Shown here piece after piece: positions 1 through 12,390 of a stretch of DNA of 64,000 nucleotides. The position numbers and the translations under genes are program-made. This stretch comes from Neodiprion pinetum (lineage: Eukaryota; Arthropoda; Insecta; Hymenoptera; Diprionidae), in assembly GCF_021155775.2 (NCBI RefSeq), contig NC_060234.1:41847026-41911025 (forward strand), written 5' to 3'. Every line of letters starts with the position of its first letter. Positions within the stretch are counted from its first letter, which is position 1. The notes under the pieces were generated by a model. The model did not search any database. It worked only from the letters and a program-made list of their open reading frames with translations, and was not told where the DNA came from.

Positions 1-1873
1 AGCTCAACCCACCGTTCCACTGCTCTGGGACAATACGCCTGGCGCAGCAGCCGACTGCAATTCGGTAAACACCATTCTGCGTCATGCGCAGTCGCCATTG
101 CGCAGCTGTCTTCGACAATCGAGACTCGCGTGGCGATATCTGTTTTCGAACGAATGGATAGGGTCGCGTTTCAACGCTTCAAAATTTGAATTGCCCTGTG
201 AAAAATGATTCGCCTGATTCGATCAATGCATTTTGCATTGTCTTACATCTGATTATGAGGACTGCATCCACAATGTGTGACTCGAACAAGAAAATATTTT
301 GTGAAATATTCCCGAAATGCAAATAGGGCTGGACGTGGCTCCACTTTCTAAAAAAAGTTATTGGTAGTGAGGACTCAAGAGCCAAGAGACGACTAGGTCC
401 AGCAGTTTTCTGGTAAATAGTAGAGAGTCCAAATCGATTGTGTGCCCTGAAAGATCCAGCAATTCGGCGGCGTTAGTATTTTGCGACAGTGAGTAAATTT
501 TACTTGTTCCACTTTTTCAACTATATTCAAGTGTTTATTAATAATATAAAGGTTTCTCGAGTTACGTATATAAATACGGCGTCATTTATGCACATATATT
601 TCGAAATATACGGTATGGCAGAAAGGAGCGCAAAGGAAGTACGTTATTATTTACGTAATCGAGAGTTTCAAAATTTTCATGAGAAAATACAGATACTTTA
701 TACGATAGTTTAGACTTCTGTTCAGTTCTGACGCTCGGGTCTCATCTGGCATCAAAGTGACCTTTCACGCTTTTCTGGAAAAAATATTGTATAGAGCACG
801 CCCGTATAGTGTTTTTAGCTAGAAAAATGATTTTAGTACTCACGTTTGTTCCGTCTTTAGCTCGTACTTAAATCACCATCTTTATCCTAAAAACACCCAC
901 ATACCTACTTGAAAAAATAAAAAAAAAGAAACGCTGGCTGCTCTAACATTTGTAGTGAGGTTGAACGGAGTACATATAATTCATTCAAGTTTAATAAGTG
1001 CACTGTCAGTAAGTGTCACAGTAAAGATTTGTGTTAGTATTATTATGTTTTCAGTAATTTTTCGATTGGGTGATCAGGAAATTAGGGACAAGTTTTTTAG
1101 CACTGTTCGGAAAGGTTTGAAACATACTGTCTATGGGCTAATTTTTCATTCTTGAGCAATGAGTTGAATCTTTCAGTTCTTAAGTTCACGAAAGGTAAGA
1201 CGCTAGCGTCGTTTCCTAAGTTTGTAATTCGCTGAATCTCAACAAGTATGGCCGTGACTCGTGTCAAAATACGGTTACTCAGTGGCCATGCTCTGTATTA
1301 TCCATTGCTTTCGTGATGGTAAGTCAAGCTAGTTACCGACACGCGCTTACGACTGAAAATTAGTTTCAAAAATTTATTTCTTGTTAGAGGACGCTAGTAC
1401 TAATCACTGTAACCGTTCACCGGTGATTTACTGTGGGAACCGCCGAGTATGTGGAAGAAAATGTAACACGTATTATATTAATTTGTTTTCAGTCCATCCT
1501 ATAAATAAGTACGAAATAAAAGTTTACAGTTTTGATTTATTTGTACAAAAAATACGAGATAACGATTTATTTTCATAATTCGCGGAAGGAAGTCAAACTA
1601 CTATCCATATTCACAACAAAGCCTGTGTTTTTACTTCAGAAAATCTCATTCTGGATGAAACGAAAATCAAAACAAATTATTAATATACAAACTCAATAAT
1701 CGATATGGGATTTATGTTGATTAATATTTGTTTTGACTTTCGATGTATTTAAGAACGGATAATAACATGGGCGCATTCAAATTTTCACTGTTGACTGTTG
1801 TGCTTGTGTCGGTTTTCGGTTGGTAGACAAAAGGAATTCTTTATCGTATTAGCGGATCTGGTATAGTTGGGAA
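1..1873. other. Non-coding upstream region of vihar/UBE2C
   Basis: No protein gene was recognised here. The small open frames lack splice context or family resemblance. Two TGCGCAG motifs (85-91 and 99-105) lie 14 bp apart. They resemble half sites of the NRF1 palindrome and could mark a promoter, possibly of a gene outside the window. A TTCAAA hexamer (TTTGAA on the minus strand) at 1776-1781 lies about 95 bases before the vihar start codon. TTTGAA is the CHR element of G2/M genes in animals, so a cell-cycle role is possible, but a hexamer alone is weak evidence. Confidence 0.4.
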
Positions 1874-3355
1874 ATGGCACAGAATATAAACCCGTTCTAC
1901 TCGTCTCAAAGTACGCCTAACAAAGCTAAGGAGGAAAAGCAGAACGTCCCAAAAGACAATCATGCAGTGAGCAAAAGGTAGGTACAATCTCTACCTCAAT
2001 TTTCCCAGCCCTCGCGCAGTATCGACATTCGGTCAAACGGAATTCAATTACTTACGTACACACTTGGTATGATCAAACTGGGGATTCCACCGCGTTTTTC
2101 AGCCCCATAACCAAACTTTACTCCCATTATTTCCAAATCCCTCACTCACGCCAAATGATATGCTCGCGTTTATTTCACAGGCTTCAAAAGGAACTCCTAG
2201 TCCTGATGACCAGTACTGAAAAAAGTGTATCTGCCTTTCCAGACGGTGAGAACCTTTTCAAGTGGATCGGAACCATAACCGGCCCACGAGACACGGTAAG
2301 GTATTCTTGTACCTCACACATAGTTTTTGTCAAGATAAAATCTCTACGAGTAAAAAATTTAAAACCAATGTACGAGGCAATGGTGCTTCGAAAAAAATAT
2401 TTCCAGACTTTACGCTCCTTACACGATTCCCGGAAAGTTAGTCTGCTCGATCATTCTGTGTTTCGAGATATTTTGTATACTGTTTAACGTGTCTTGTGAC
2501 AATCTAGAGTTAACCCAGTAGCTGGAGGTCTAATTGCGAAGTTGATTGATCGCTAAGCTCGATTGAAAAACAAATTCAAAAGTATTATATATTATGAATT
2601 GTTGTCCAAAGTCAGGCATGGTACAAAGCGTGAGGCCATTCATTTACAAATTGAAGGAAAGACTTTAGCTTATCAGAATTAAATTGACAATAGGAAATTT
2701 CCAATTAGTTTTCAATGCTTTCCTATGATTGTGATGTTTGAATCAAGGTAAATATTATCCTACAAAGTCCTGTTTTGTTGGTTTAATGCGCAATACTACA
2801 GTAACGGAGTAATGTATATAATCTAATGTAATAATCAGGTATATGTGGGGCTGACGTACAAGCTGACACTGGAGTTCCCACACAGTTATCCGTACAGTGC
2901 TCCGGTGGTGCGCTTTGCTACCCCCTGCTTTCATCCAAACGTCGATTCAGCCGGTAATATCTGTCTGGATATATTGAAAGACAAATGGAGTGCGTTGTAT
3001 GATGTTCGTACCATACTTCTATCTATACAATCTTTGCTAGGGGGTAAGTGTTTCAAATTATAGTCATTGATTTGTTTCATCCTCGTTTTACAGATAATAG
3101 ATCTGTAAAATCTATTCCAAATATGAAGTATGTTTTTTTGTTTCAATTTATAAACTGTCTGAGCTTTCTAGAAATATATTTAATTACGTTCGCATGAATA
3201 ATTTGTCTTTCCTTGGTTTGTTTTCTGTAGAGCCGAACAATGAAAGTCCACTGAATCCTCAGGCCGCTGAATTGTGGCCGAATCAAACGGAGTACAAGAA
3301 ACATTTGCACGAAGAATATCGTAAAGCTCCCAGTCATGCCAATCAGGACTCATGA
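1874..3355 (+). CDS. vih: Ubiquitin-conjugating enzyme E2 C (vihar/UBE2C)
   Basis: Four exons: 1874-1977, 2181-2295, 2839-3043 and 3231-3355, all with GT-AG introns and consistent phase, giving 182 residues (human UBE2C has 179). This E2 primes ubiquitin chains on mitotic substrates of the anaphase-promoting complex, in nucleus and cytosol. The UBC fold is intact. The HPN motif is at residues 105-107 and the active-site cysteine is Cys115 in NICLDILK (human Cys114), followed by the conserved KWSALYDVRTILLSIQSLL segment. The N-terminal extension of about 35 residues, typical of UBE2C and used in APC recognition, is present and starts MAQNINPFYS. The start is the first ATG in frame after AT-rich 5' DNA. 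AATAAA signals follow at 3576-3581 and 3785-3790. Nothing appears broken. The assignment rests on the UBE2C-specific tail (EPNNESPLN, AAELW) and is firm. Confidence 0.95.
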
Positions 3356-4791
3356 TAAGCCTACTCTTCCACACTCCTTTATCGCTCTATTACCACTATC
3401 GTAATTCTCAGTACAGTTAAAATACACGTACAATTGAGGCATGCGAGAAACACGCATTATTATGACGAATATGTACCTACGACCTTTTTTTTTTTTTTTT
3501 TGTTTTCGCTACCTTAACTTTACTTTAGTAGACATACATACGACATACAAATGTTGGTCACGTTTTTGACGTAATAATAAAATTGTAATATGTAATCGAA
3601 ACCTCTTCAAAGAACAAATTAAAACTTTGTGATTGTTAATAATTCACACCTCTACGAGGTTTCTAGTAGTATAGTGTGATTTACTTTCGCGTAAAGTGAG
3701 CATGTATACAAATTCATTTATATAGGGGACTGATCTCAAATACACGCCGTCTACATTCATAATTTTATTATTTGTTTGATTTTGAATAAAAACAAACGTT
3801 TATTTATTTTATATATGTAATAATAAATATAAATATCTAATATCTTGGTACAACAAGGCGCTGACGTATATAACGTTTACATTTGTGGATCGTTTTCAAT
3901 TGGTTTATTATTGTGTAATGCTAAAATAAATATTTTAAGACCATGCATATACTTTCACTTTATTTTTCTATTGTTGAAGCAAATTATGATGATTTGTCGA
4001 TGTATGTACTCAAATTCTATGGTTTCATATTGCTTTGAATTTTCTGCAGTATGTAAATTCCAGAGATTCGGATTTGAATAAAATTAAATATTCAAATTTC
4101 GGAAAACTATACGTTGTTAGTAAACAACGACAAATTTTATACGTTCATCTTGTGATATTTTACTTATTTGACTTTTACAGACTCCGCGTGATTAACTATT
4201 GTCTTACATGTGGATGAGAAATAATTTAACCAAAATAAGTATCACTACAGAATTCAGTAGCTGAATAATTCCGTTACATTAAAATATCGGGGCTAGCAGT
4301 GATCATATAAAGCCCCCAAAAATTTTAAAACATCGTAAACAGTGAAAAAATTAATTGGAAATAGCGTGGAAAAAATTCTCCGAAGAATTATTCTAGCATT
4401 TATTTTCTTTGTCACTTAATTTTTCGTACCGACATATAACGGTCACAGCCGCTAATTCTAAATTTAAAAATATAAATATGGAAAGGTGATGTTTTGACCG
4501 GCTTATGATTCCTTCTTTTCATTAGAAAGGAAAGTTACTTAAACGTTTAAAATTATCATTGACAGTAATTTACAAAATATATTTAATATCTGCATGAATA
4601 TAAAAAAGATTTTAAAAATTAAACTCGAATATTTTTGTGCGCGAGCTCGCGTGGCGCGATATTAAAAGTAAAAACGCACAAAATCAAGTGAATAGTTCGA
4701 TACGAAATTTTTTTTAGTATACTACAGTAGGCAGTATCGTATAGTTATTGGTGTATCAGTTTAATCGAGCTGCGTTAATTAGCAGTAGGAT
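3356..4791. other. Intergenic: vihar 3' UTR and BPHL promoter side
   Basis: AT-rich DNA with AATAAA signals at 3576-3581 and 3785-3790 that probably end the vihar transcript, and a poly(T) run near 3487. A GC-rich palindrome-like stretch around 4640-4660 (gcgcgagctcgcg) stands out about 140 bases before the next start codon. No gene was seen. Confidence 0.5.
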
Positions 4792-7163
4792 ATGCTGTCG
4801 TCTGTGGTGAAGCAAGTCGTGAATGCATTCGTTAAAAAAATACCTAGCAACAAGCTAATATTTACTTCGACGATGAGAAACATGTCAACGAATTTTGAGG
4901 TATGGTAAGGCGAGAAAAAACATGAAATACGGAGAGGTTATGTATGACGATATTATTCCATAGACATATAAGAATAGACCGCGTGACCGGGCTGAGAAGT
5001 TGGTAGCGGAATAGAAAGAGAAAGTTGCATACGGGACCGCTCTGTTTTCGTCTAGTCGCGCATGCGCGAACACGTGTAACACTGCGAGGCCAACTTTTAC
5101 AAGGTCAAAGCCAAAGAATACGCACGCAGAACAATAATCGCACGATTTTTAAAGGACAATAATTTTTTTTTAAGTATTTTCAAATTATTTATAAGTATGT
5201 AATAACCAAAGTCAAATGAGTCAAAAAGAATATTCGTGCAAGATAAAATAATATTTTTATATGTTATGAAAATATAACATGTTTTTACATATTGTTTTAA
5301 GTATAATAATATTCAACGTTTTATTACAGCATATGATCATACAGTATTTACTTGTGTGCATTATTCATGTTTGTTACCTAATAAAAATGATGAATAGCAT
5401 TTTATGATTTAATATTCAATTATTTAATTTTAATGTTTTATTAGTATTAGTCTTATTTTTAAATTATAACTTCTAATTTTTGTTTTATGTACAATATACA
5501 TATAAGAACTTCCATCCCTCCATTCATTTTATATTTCATTCTTACTAAAAAAAAACGCTGAGCGCGCATGCGCGATTAGATAAGGATAGAGGGGTCCTAT
5601 ATGCAGCTTTCTCTTTCTATTGCACTATCGCATTCACCAACGGGCCACCTCCGTTACCCCCGCGGTCTATTCTTATATGTCTATGATCATCCCACTGGCA
5701 TGTTTACCACGTGAATCAAACATCTTCCCAATTCTTATATCTTCGATTTAACATGTTTAGGAACAAAAAATCAACGTCAAAGGGTGGGACATTAATTACG
5801 TAAAAGTGGGCAGAGGTGCTCATCCTGTTCTTCTGCTCCCTGGCGCCCTCTGTGTGTAAAGAGGAAAATAGATGCGCAGCGATTCGACTTTTCGATATTC
5901 GAATTAGAAAAGTTCGCTACACGCGCCAAATTTGAATTCTGGAAAAATATGTTTATCTGCGTTTATTGCAGAATTTTCTCTGCAACCGTTTTCTCACTAC
6001 CTACCATTTTACTGATGGTTATTTTTTGCAGGGTCGATCTGGACAGATTTCAAGCCTCAAATTACGAATTTGGACAAAGATAAACTGACCATTGTTGCAT
6101 GGGATCCCCCTGGATATGGGAATTCCCGTCCACCGAACCGGACCTTTGGTGACGATTTTTACAGCAGAGATGCGGACTTTGCTCACGATTTGATGAAAGC
6201 AATTGGTTTCGATAAATATTCTCTGCTCGGCTGGAGCGACGGCGGCATTGTCGCACTTTTCTTAGCGGCCAACTACCCCGAGCGCGTTAAAAAAATGATC
6301 GTAATTGGTGCCAATGCTTACATATTACCGGAAGAAGCTGACGTTTATAAAAGTAGGATGACTTCTTTGGATAGGGATCAGGCACATAAGTTTCGATCTA
6401 CTACTGAAATACTTTTCAAGCTATCGCTTCACATAATTGCCTAGATGAAGTTCAAAGTATAAGCAGTATTTATTTAAACGAAATTTTCATTGACTGATGA
6501 AAGGATTAACAATTATATATTGTCTTCGAGAATAAATCTTTTGGAGTAGAATATTTTCCGTATCGAGGTTGTCAAATGAAAACGAAATCCGTCAAATTAT
6601 TTATTTTTTCACAAATGGGCTCGTGATTCGCGACCTTTTTGATACGATTTTTCGAAAGTCTTTGGAATTGTAGTTTTTCACGAGTTTGAAACATGATGAT
6701 CTTCCACTAGGTTTAAGAAACATAGATTCTTGGTCCGAGCGTATGAGAGCTCCAATGATAGCTGTATACGGTGAGGGATACTTCAGGAGTACTTGGGCCT
6801 CGTGGGTTGACGCACTTTCGGCGATATATGAGAAAAACAAGGGAGACATTTGCATGAATTTACTGAAACAAATTCAGTGTCCAACGCTGATTGTTCACGG
6901 AGCAAAAGACGTCATGGTTCATAAGGACCATCCAACGTTCCTCGCAGAAAACATCAAGAATTCAAAGTAAGTGCGGCGTCTTTTTCGGAGGATCCTTTTC
7001 AACTTTTACGCCAAGAAGTGTCGTACTTTTGTAAAATACTCCACTACTAATTTTTTGTATTTTCAGAATGCACATTTTTGAAAATGGAAGTCACACCCTT
7101 CACTTGAAATATCACGAAGACTTCAACCGTCTCTCTGAACAATTTTTGTTGGAAACGGATTAG
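4792..7163 (+). CDS. Bphl: Valacyclovir hydrolase-like (BPHL) serine hydrolase
   Basis: Five exons: 4792-4899, 5761-5851, 6032-6352, 6711-6966 and 7067-7163, giving 290 residues (human BPHL 291). The enzyme is an alpha/beta-hydrolase that cleaves amino-acid esters and related amide or thiolactone substrates. The triad is visible: Ser135 in GWSDGG, Asp240 in IVHGAKD and His268 in ENGSHTLHL. Asp136, next to the nucleophile, matches the residue that binds the substrate amino group in human BPHL. The first 36 residues (MLSSVVKQVV...) are basic and hydroxylated without acids until the end, consistent with a mitochondrial presequence. One oddity: joining exons 2 and 3 gives PGALW-S where the family and the neighbour have PGxxG-S, so either Gly became Trp or the donor at 5852 is misjudged. 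Intron 1 carries a terminal-inverted-repeat element. Confidence 0.9.
4959..5685. mobile_element. MITE-like element with ~110-125 bp terminal inverted repeats
   Basis: The left arm (4959-5069) begins CATAGACATATAAGAATAG. The right arm (5563-5685) ends with its exact reverse complement. The match runs about 25 bases almost perfectly, then continues imperfectly through a shared purine-rich block (aatagaaagagaaag) to a shared GCGCATGCGCG core. The centre is AT-rich with no transposase frame. No convincing target-site duplication was seen at the edges. It lies in intron 1 of the first BPHL gene. It is a non-autonomous DNA element; I do not assign a superfamily. Confidence 0.85.
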
Positions 7164-8327
7164 GACGGTTAATTGTGAACTTTCAGTAAGAGACGCTAAG
7201 TTTACGTTATGCAAAAAAGTTGAAAAAAATAGAACTAAAAAATTATAGTTTTGTATAAAAAAAAAAATTCTATATAGTATTCGCCTCTCGGCACTTGTTA
7301 GTATTATTCCAAAAAATTTTATACCTGCTTAAAGGGGATTTTTTCTCCATAATATAAACATATTGTTGGGGTGTAATAAAAACTTTTAAAACGATCAAAA
7401 TATCGGACATCCTAGTGTGTATCTAATTCGTCTCTATTTGGTCAGTACTACGAAAAAATATTGGAACCCTAATACCCTCCTATTTTCACAAGGTTTTCCC
7501 TTATTTCCCCTAAAATCACCTGGCTGCACTGTGAAGCCTGTATCTTAAATTTTTGTATGAGCCTTAATACATGGCACTGAGATAATTACGTTGGACTTGT
7601 TACCACGATTTGTATCAAATAATATTAACTATTCACTTGATTACTGTAAATGCATTTGTATAATAAGGTTAATGGAAGTCAAGACAAAAGCGTTTTATTT
7701 TAATTTAAAGGAATGTAACGAGAAAAAAAAACAAGCTTTCGTATGAAATCGCGTCAACGTGCAGATTTTGGATTTCAAATGAGATTCAGTTGAAATTCTC
7801 GAGCATTACACGTAGAGTCGAAGAAAGGTAAATATTATTCAGATATTTATCACACGATATAAATATAGTGTGTACTGTGATATCGAGTTCAGATCATGCC
7901 ATCACTTGTACACGTGCCTACAAAACTTTATTGGGACGGAAAAAATTTGAATTCATACAGATACCAGTTGTCACAGCTGTTTAAAAATTACGCCTGTTAT
8001 TTGTAAGTATTTGTACAACACCTGTTAGTGACGAGTGTATCCATCTGATTAAACAATACCAAAACGCAAGATAGCTGCTGTATAAAAACCGTCTCCGTTC
8101 TGGAAATCCACATAGCCCTTCGCAGGTAAAGTGCGACGATTAATTCGGCAGAACCATAAGTATATTTACTATTATTTAATTTGAATTGTATGTGTCGGTA
8201 CAACGTGATTCTTTTGAAGTTCCAGAACAATGAATTCAAGGGTAAAGTTGTTTTGCCTTGAGCTTGCAAAAATGATTTTACCGCTAAAATTTTTGTCAAA
8301 TTATGCGTAATCTTTTTGCTGTTCTAG
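7164..8327. other. Intergenic between the two BPHL-like genes; 5' exon unresolved
   Basis: AT-rich with no independent gene. The start codon of the downstream BPHL copy should lie here, because its first recognisable exon (8328) needs a phase-0 upstream exon. The candidates seen are a tiny ATG exon at 8230-8241 (four codons, donor at 8242) and a similar six-codon exon at 7650-7667 with a weak donor. An attractive 107-base ATG exon at 7896-8002 ends in the wrong phase and would cause a stop. Confidence 0.4.
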
Positions 8328-9569
8328 GAACAAAAAATTAACGTTCACGGTGTCGATTTAAATTACCTAAAAGTCGGTAGTGGAAAACACGCAGTCCTTA
8401 TGCTCCCTGGCGCTATGGGTGAATACATAGATATTCGTAGTTTACAAAGTGGTTGATTCTCAAGCATTGTATCATTCGAATAGAGGACAATCGTTTCGAA
8501 ATTTATTGCGAGGACTGTTTGCAGGGTCAATATGGACGAATTTTAGGCCACAAGTTGAAAACTTGGATAGGAACGAGTTTACAATTATAGCCTGGGATCC
8601 GCCCGGTTATGGACAGTCAAGACCACCAACCCGTAAATTCGACGGAGGGTTTTTGCAGCGGGATGCAATCTATGCTAAAAATCTCATGTGCACTCTTGGC
8701 TACGATAATTTCTCTACTATCGGTTGGTGCAACGGTGGAATAACGTCTTGCTTTCTCGCTGCCAGGTATCCTGAATCTGTACAAAAAATGATCCTTATTG
8801 GCACCAACTCTTACATACTACCGGAGGAAATAACAATTTACAGAGGTATAGTATAGTCATCGAAAGTTTTCATCATTACTTCTTCTCAAAGGCCAACTTT
8901 TACTTTCGCTGAAATTTAATTACGTCGTCAATTACTTCACTTAAATATAAAAATGCAAGTGAAAAATCTAGCAGAATTTTGAACTAATGGCTTGAACAAT
9001 GGCTGTTCAATATGGACAAATATCGATGGTATTTCATCGTGTTTTATAGGGTTGAAGGATTTGGACGCATGGACAGAAAGAATGATGTCTCCGTTGGCCG
9101 CTATTTACGGAGAGAACTACGTTCGAAATGTGTGGCCATCATGGGTCGACGCGATGGAAGAAATATACGAGAAACGAAATGGAGACATCTGCTCAGCTTT
9201 CCTCGAAAAGATACAGTGTCCAACGTTAATAGTACACGGTGAGGGAGACAGACTTGTCAAGGAAAGCCACGCTGCTGTGATCCGCAACAAAATCCGGAAG
9301 TCCAGGTCAGCAAGAGGCATATTCGCAGCGATAATTATTCGTACGAATAAAATATGAGGCGAATTGCGGTGCTTCGTTCATATTGACGGCTGTGCAACCA
9401 TTGAATTTGGTCATATTTGTATATTTGATAGCCAAAATGACTATCGCTTTTTTACAGGGTGTATATATTTGAAAAGGGATATCACGACCCTCACTTGAGA
9501 TTTCAGGCAGAATTTAATGATCTAGCAACGCAGTTTTTACTGTCTCCGTTTCAAGATTCAGAACCGTAG
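8328..9569 (+). CDS. BPHL-like hydrolase paralogue with Cys nucleophile (5' end unresolved)
   Basis: Four exons recognised: 8328-8418, 8525-8845, 9050-9305 and 9458-9569. Exons of 91, 321 and 256 bases equal those of the upstream copy, so this is a tandem duplicate. The fold is kept (IIAWDPPGYGQSRPP, IVHGEGD, and a C-terminal EKGYHDPHLRF with the catalytic histidine). The nucleophile elbow reads GWCNGG: TGC (8728-8730) replaces the catalytic serine and AAC (8731-8733) replaces the substrate-binding aspartate. Reading frame, splice sites and the other triad residues are intact, which argues against a decaying pseudogene. It may be a thiol hydrolase, a reduced-activity enzyme or a non-catalytic binder. 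The first ~36 residues, including any mitochondrial presequence, could not be found with a compatible splice phase. A short cytosolic start, or use of the first exon of the upstream copy, is possible. Confidence 0.82.
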
Positions 9570-9831
9570 TAAGTATGTGAAATAGAACTGCTATATATCT
9601 TCGATTTTTTGTGTTATTCAATATATTTCATCTACACAGAAGTATCTTAGATTCTTATTTTATTTTCTTTCCCCGTTTCCGTTGAATCGGAGTTTCTCGA
9701 TATATGCAACCACAGTTACTTCGATGTTTGCCGAGTAACATCGTAGCAGGCGCAACTACTCAAAAATTTCTACTACTACGAATTTTTACAGAAATTGTAA
9801 TCTATCGTATTATTTCGTAAAAAATTGTAAG

Positions 9832-9956
9832 TATGCATAGTTTTTCGTGAAGAATTGTTCATTTTCGCTAAAAATTGTAGTATCTTGTAGATTTTTTACA
9901 GTAAAAAATACAAATTTTCATGAAAATCTACAAGGTTTTATGAGAAACTATGCATA
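9832..9956. repeat. Imperfect inverted repeat (hairpin-forming)
   Basis: The left part reads TATGCATAGTTTTTCGTGAA and later CTTGTAGATTTT. The right part reads GAAAATCTACAAG then ATGAGAAACTATGCATA, which are reverse complements with a few mismatches and about 30 unpaired bases in the left arm. Copies of AAATTGTA recur just upstream (9790-9880). It is probably a decayed small inverted-repeat element. Confidence 0.45.
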
Positions 9957-12357
9957 TAAACAATTTTTTGTACAAGATTGTACAAAATGTCCCAATTTCC
10001 CTAAAAGTTCATAGAAAATGGTAAAAATCATTTTCACCTGGACATGTTCGAGAACCAAGTATAAGCTTTGCATACAAAATCTGAGCCAACAGTCTAGTGT
10101 AAATATAAAGTATACCTAGTTCAGTATTTTTTAAATTTATTGTGAGGCCTAATCTGTTGCTATCCGAGTAGATCCAGGAACTATACAATACAAAAAAAAA
10201 AAAAACGCGATAAACTAAGAAAATCGTCAAAAATGATATATTGTGTGGTAATTTCTAATGAGAGTTCGTAATATAAGTGAAAGAGAGAAGACTCTTTACT
10301 TTTATCCCTTAAACGTTGTGATTTGAGTTTCTGACACGGCATTTTAGAACCTATATAATTGTTTCTATCAATGCGAAATATGTCAGGAATTGAACCCAAA
10401 CATTGAATCTTAAATAAGTTTGAAAACGTCAATTAAAATTCCGCGCTCCAGTGCCAAGTGATATTTATTATAAGAAACAACCTTTTTAGAAGTGGCGACT
10501 GGGGTTGATGGGATTCAAGTACCTCGCAATTCTTGAACCGTGTAACGAACGAGCAAGGCACGTGCAGTGCCTGGCTAGAATCCCTAGCCTGAGAGTCGAC
10601 CACATTGATTTTGTCAAATGTAGCGCATTGCGGATGTCTCCCGTCGGTCTGGCTTCTATCACGTTTAGCCAAAATAGTTTTCGCTCTGACCCGACGACAT
10701 TTAAGCCCTGAGACGTGGGCGTTTTTCGCATAATCCGTCATTAGACCTAGCGTTTGAAAATGCAAAGAATGAGGTAATTATCCCGATCCCCGAAAAATTT
10801 CAACTTGTAAATTCCGCATGCGTATCGTGAAAATTTCGGAATTCCGCGCGAGCGAATATCGCGAGTGCGTTTCCGGTTTGATTTTATAAAAATTGCCCGA
10901 GTCCCACGCTTCGCAATAAGAACGCGCGGGATTTGCAGCTCCAAAGAGAAACTCCTACGATTTACCCGGCCGCCCACCTTTGACCGTCACTCTTTACTCG
11001 TCGAGGAGGGAATGAGTGAATGGATTCGAGCACCCACCTAGTTTTACGTTTTACCTGCTACTTATTTGTCAGCGGAGTCCGTTCGATAGAGTACATTCAC
11101 ACTAAATCTGCGGGTTACCATCGGCTTAATGACCTTGGAAGAGTTCCCATTAAGAAATCCGTAAATTGCAGGTGATAATCGATGTATTACCTGTCGCTAA
11201 TCCGATAATCTCTTGTCAAACGTGTATTTAGACGTAGTTCATCACTGCGCAAACATTTTTTTCAAATTTGTCGCTCCTCCACTCTTTATGGGTTTAATTT
11301 AGCTAATTACTCTGCCATTTACGGTCGGTTACTTGCTTCCCACTGTCTATTATCTGCAGTTATAAAAATCCTGCGAGATAATATAGAGTTTCTACGCCGC
11401 CTAATGTTCCGTCCGTCTGTCACCACTGAGAATATATCGCTCGACGGGTCCATTGTTTCACTGTAGTATATTTTCGTGTATACCTACTGCTATTTTAGCC
11501 CGTTCAACTTTTACACTGTTCTTAATTATTCCGCCGTACAATTAGGGGCGGTCTCGCTGTTACGGAGTTCCTGCCTTCTGAATCTGGGAGTAAAATCATC
11601 TAGAGTCACCCACGGTCCCGATACCTAACGACCTCAAACTGCTCACAAGTGTATGTAAATTACTTGATCGACGAAATTTTCATGCATTCACTCCAAGAAA
11701 TCAAGGTATAAAATATATTTTTTTCGTCAAGCTTGTTTCTGGTAAAATCCTTAACCTGATAGTAACGTTTCGAATTCGTTCTCATTTCATTGATTTATAC
11801 AGTCCTTGGTGTGCACCGGCTAACGTGAAGGAAATAAGAGACCAATTATTTCGATTTTATAAAATTTTTCCAGACGAACAAAACCAACAACCATAATTGC
11901 GAGTATTTTTATACAAACTAATAAACTGCGTTATTGTAATTTTCACGACGGCGTGAATTGCTATTCTGTGTTTAACGCATAATGGCACCTGCGTGATTCA
12001 TTTGAGCATAGATTCGACTGGCGGATAAAGTTATCACGATCTCAAAGCTGCGTGGAGAGTTTTAAACAAAAGTGGCACAAGATCGAGACGTGGAGAGAAG
12101 ATCGAAGTCAAAGTGTGCCAGGAATGTCTTTTCGTTGTAACATATCCCATACAAATTCACGCGTTTCGATTCGTTTTTCAATACTTTGTCTGAAATAGAT
12201 TAGTCGAACAAGTAGTTTCGTTTGTTACGAAATTGCTGGAGTTTCGAAAAGTGAAAATGTATTGAAACAGCGACGCTAATATCAAGTATTGCGTTCATTT
12301 CTTGCCGAACGAATTCAAAAAGTATTTTCTTTAAATATAAGCACATCTACGAATTCC

Positions 12358-12358
<1 letters not shown>

Positions 12359-12385
<27 letters not shown>
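12359..12385. repeat. (TA)n microsatellite
   Basis: An uninterrupted run of about 13 TA units in AT-rich intergenic DNA. Confidence 0.95.

Positions 12386-12390
<5 letters not shown>

Noticed and set aside
5836..5855. CTCF-like GGCGCCCTCTG in a BPHL exon
   Set aside because: It encodes the conserved LPGA loop; coding constraint explains it.
7896..8002. ATG exon as the first exon of the second BPHL copy
   Set aside because: It ends in phase 2; joining to 8328 gives a stop after about ten codons.
8449..8856. 135-codon frame as the start of the second BPHL protein
   Set aside because: Its first ~25 codons are intron 2 sequence; the real exon begins at 8525 as in the paralogue.
10486..10765. 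Possible gene with open frames on both strands
   Set aside because: No splice sites, start context or protein family; likely chance in a less AT-rich patch.
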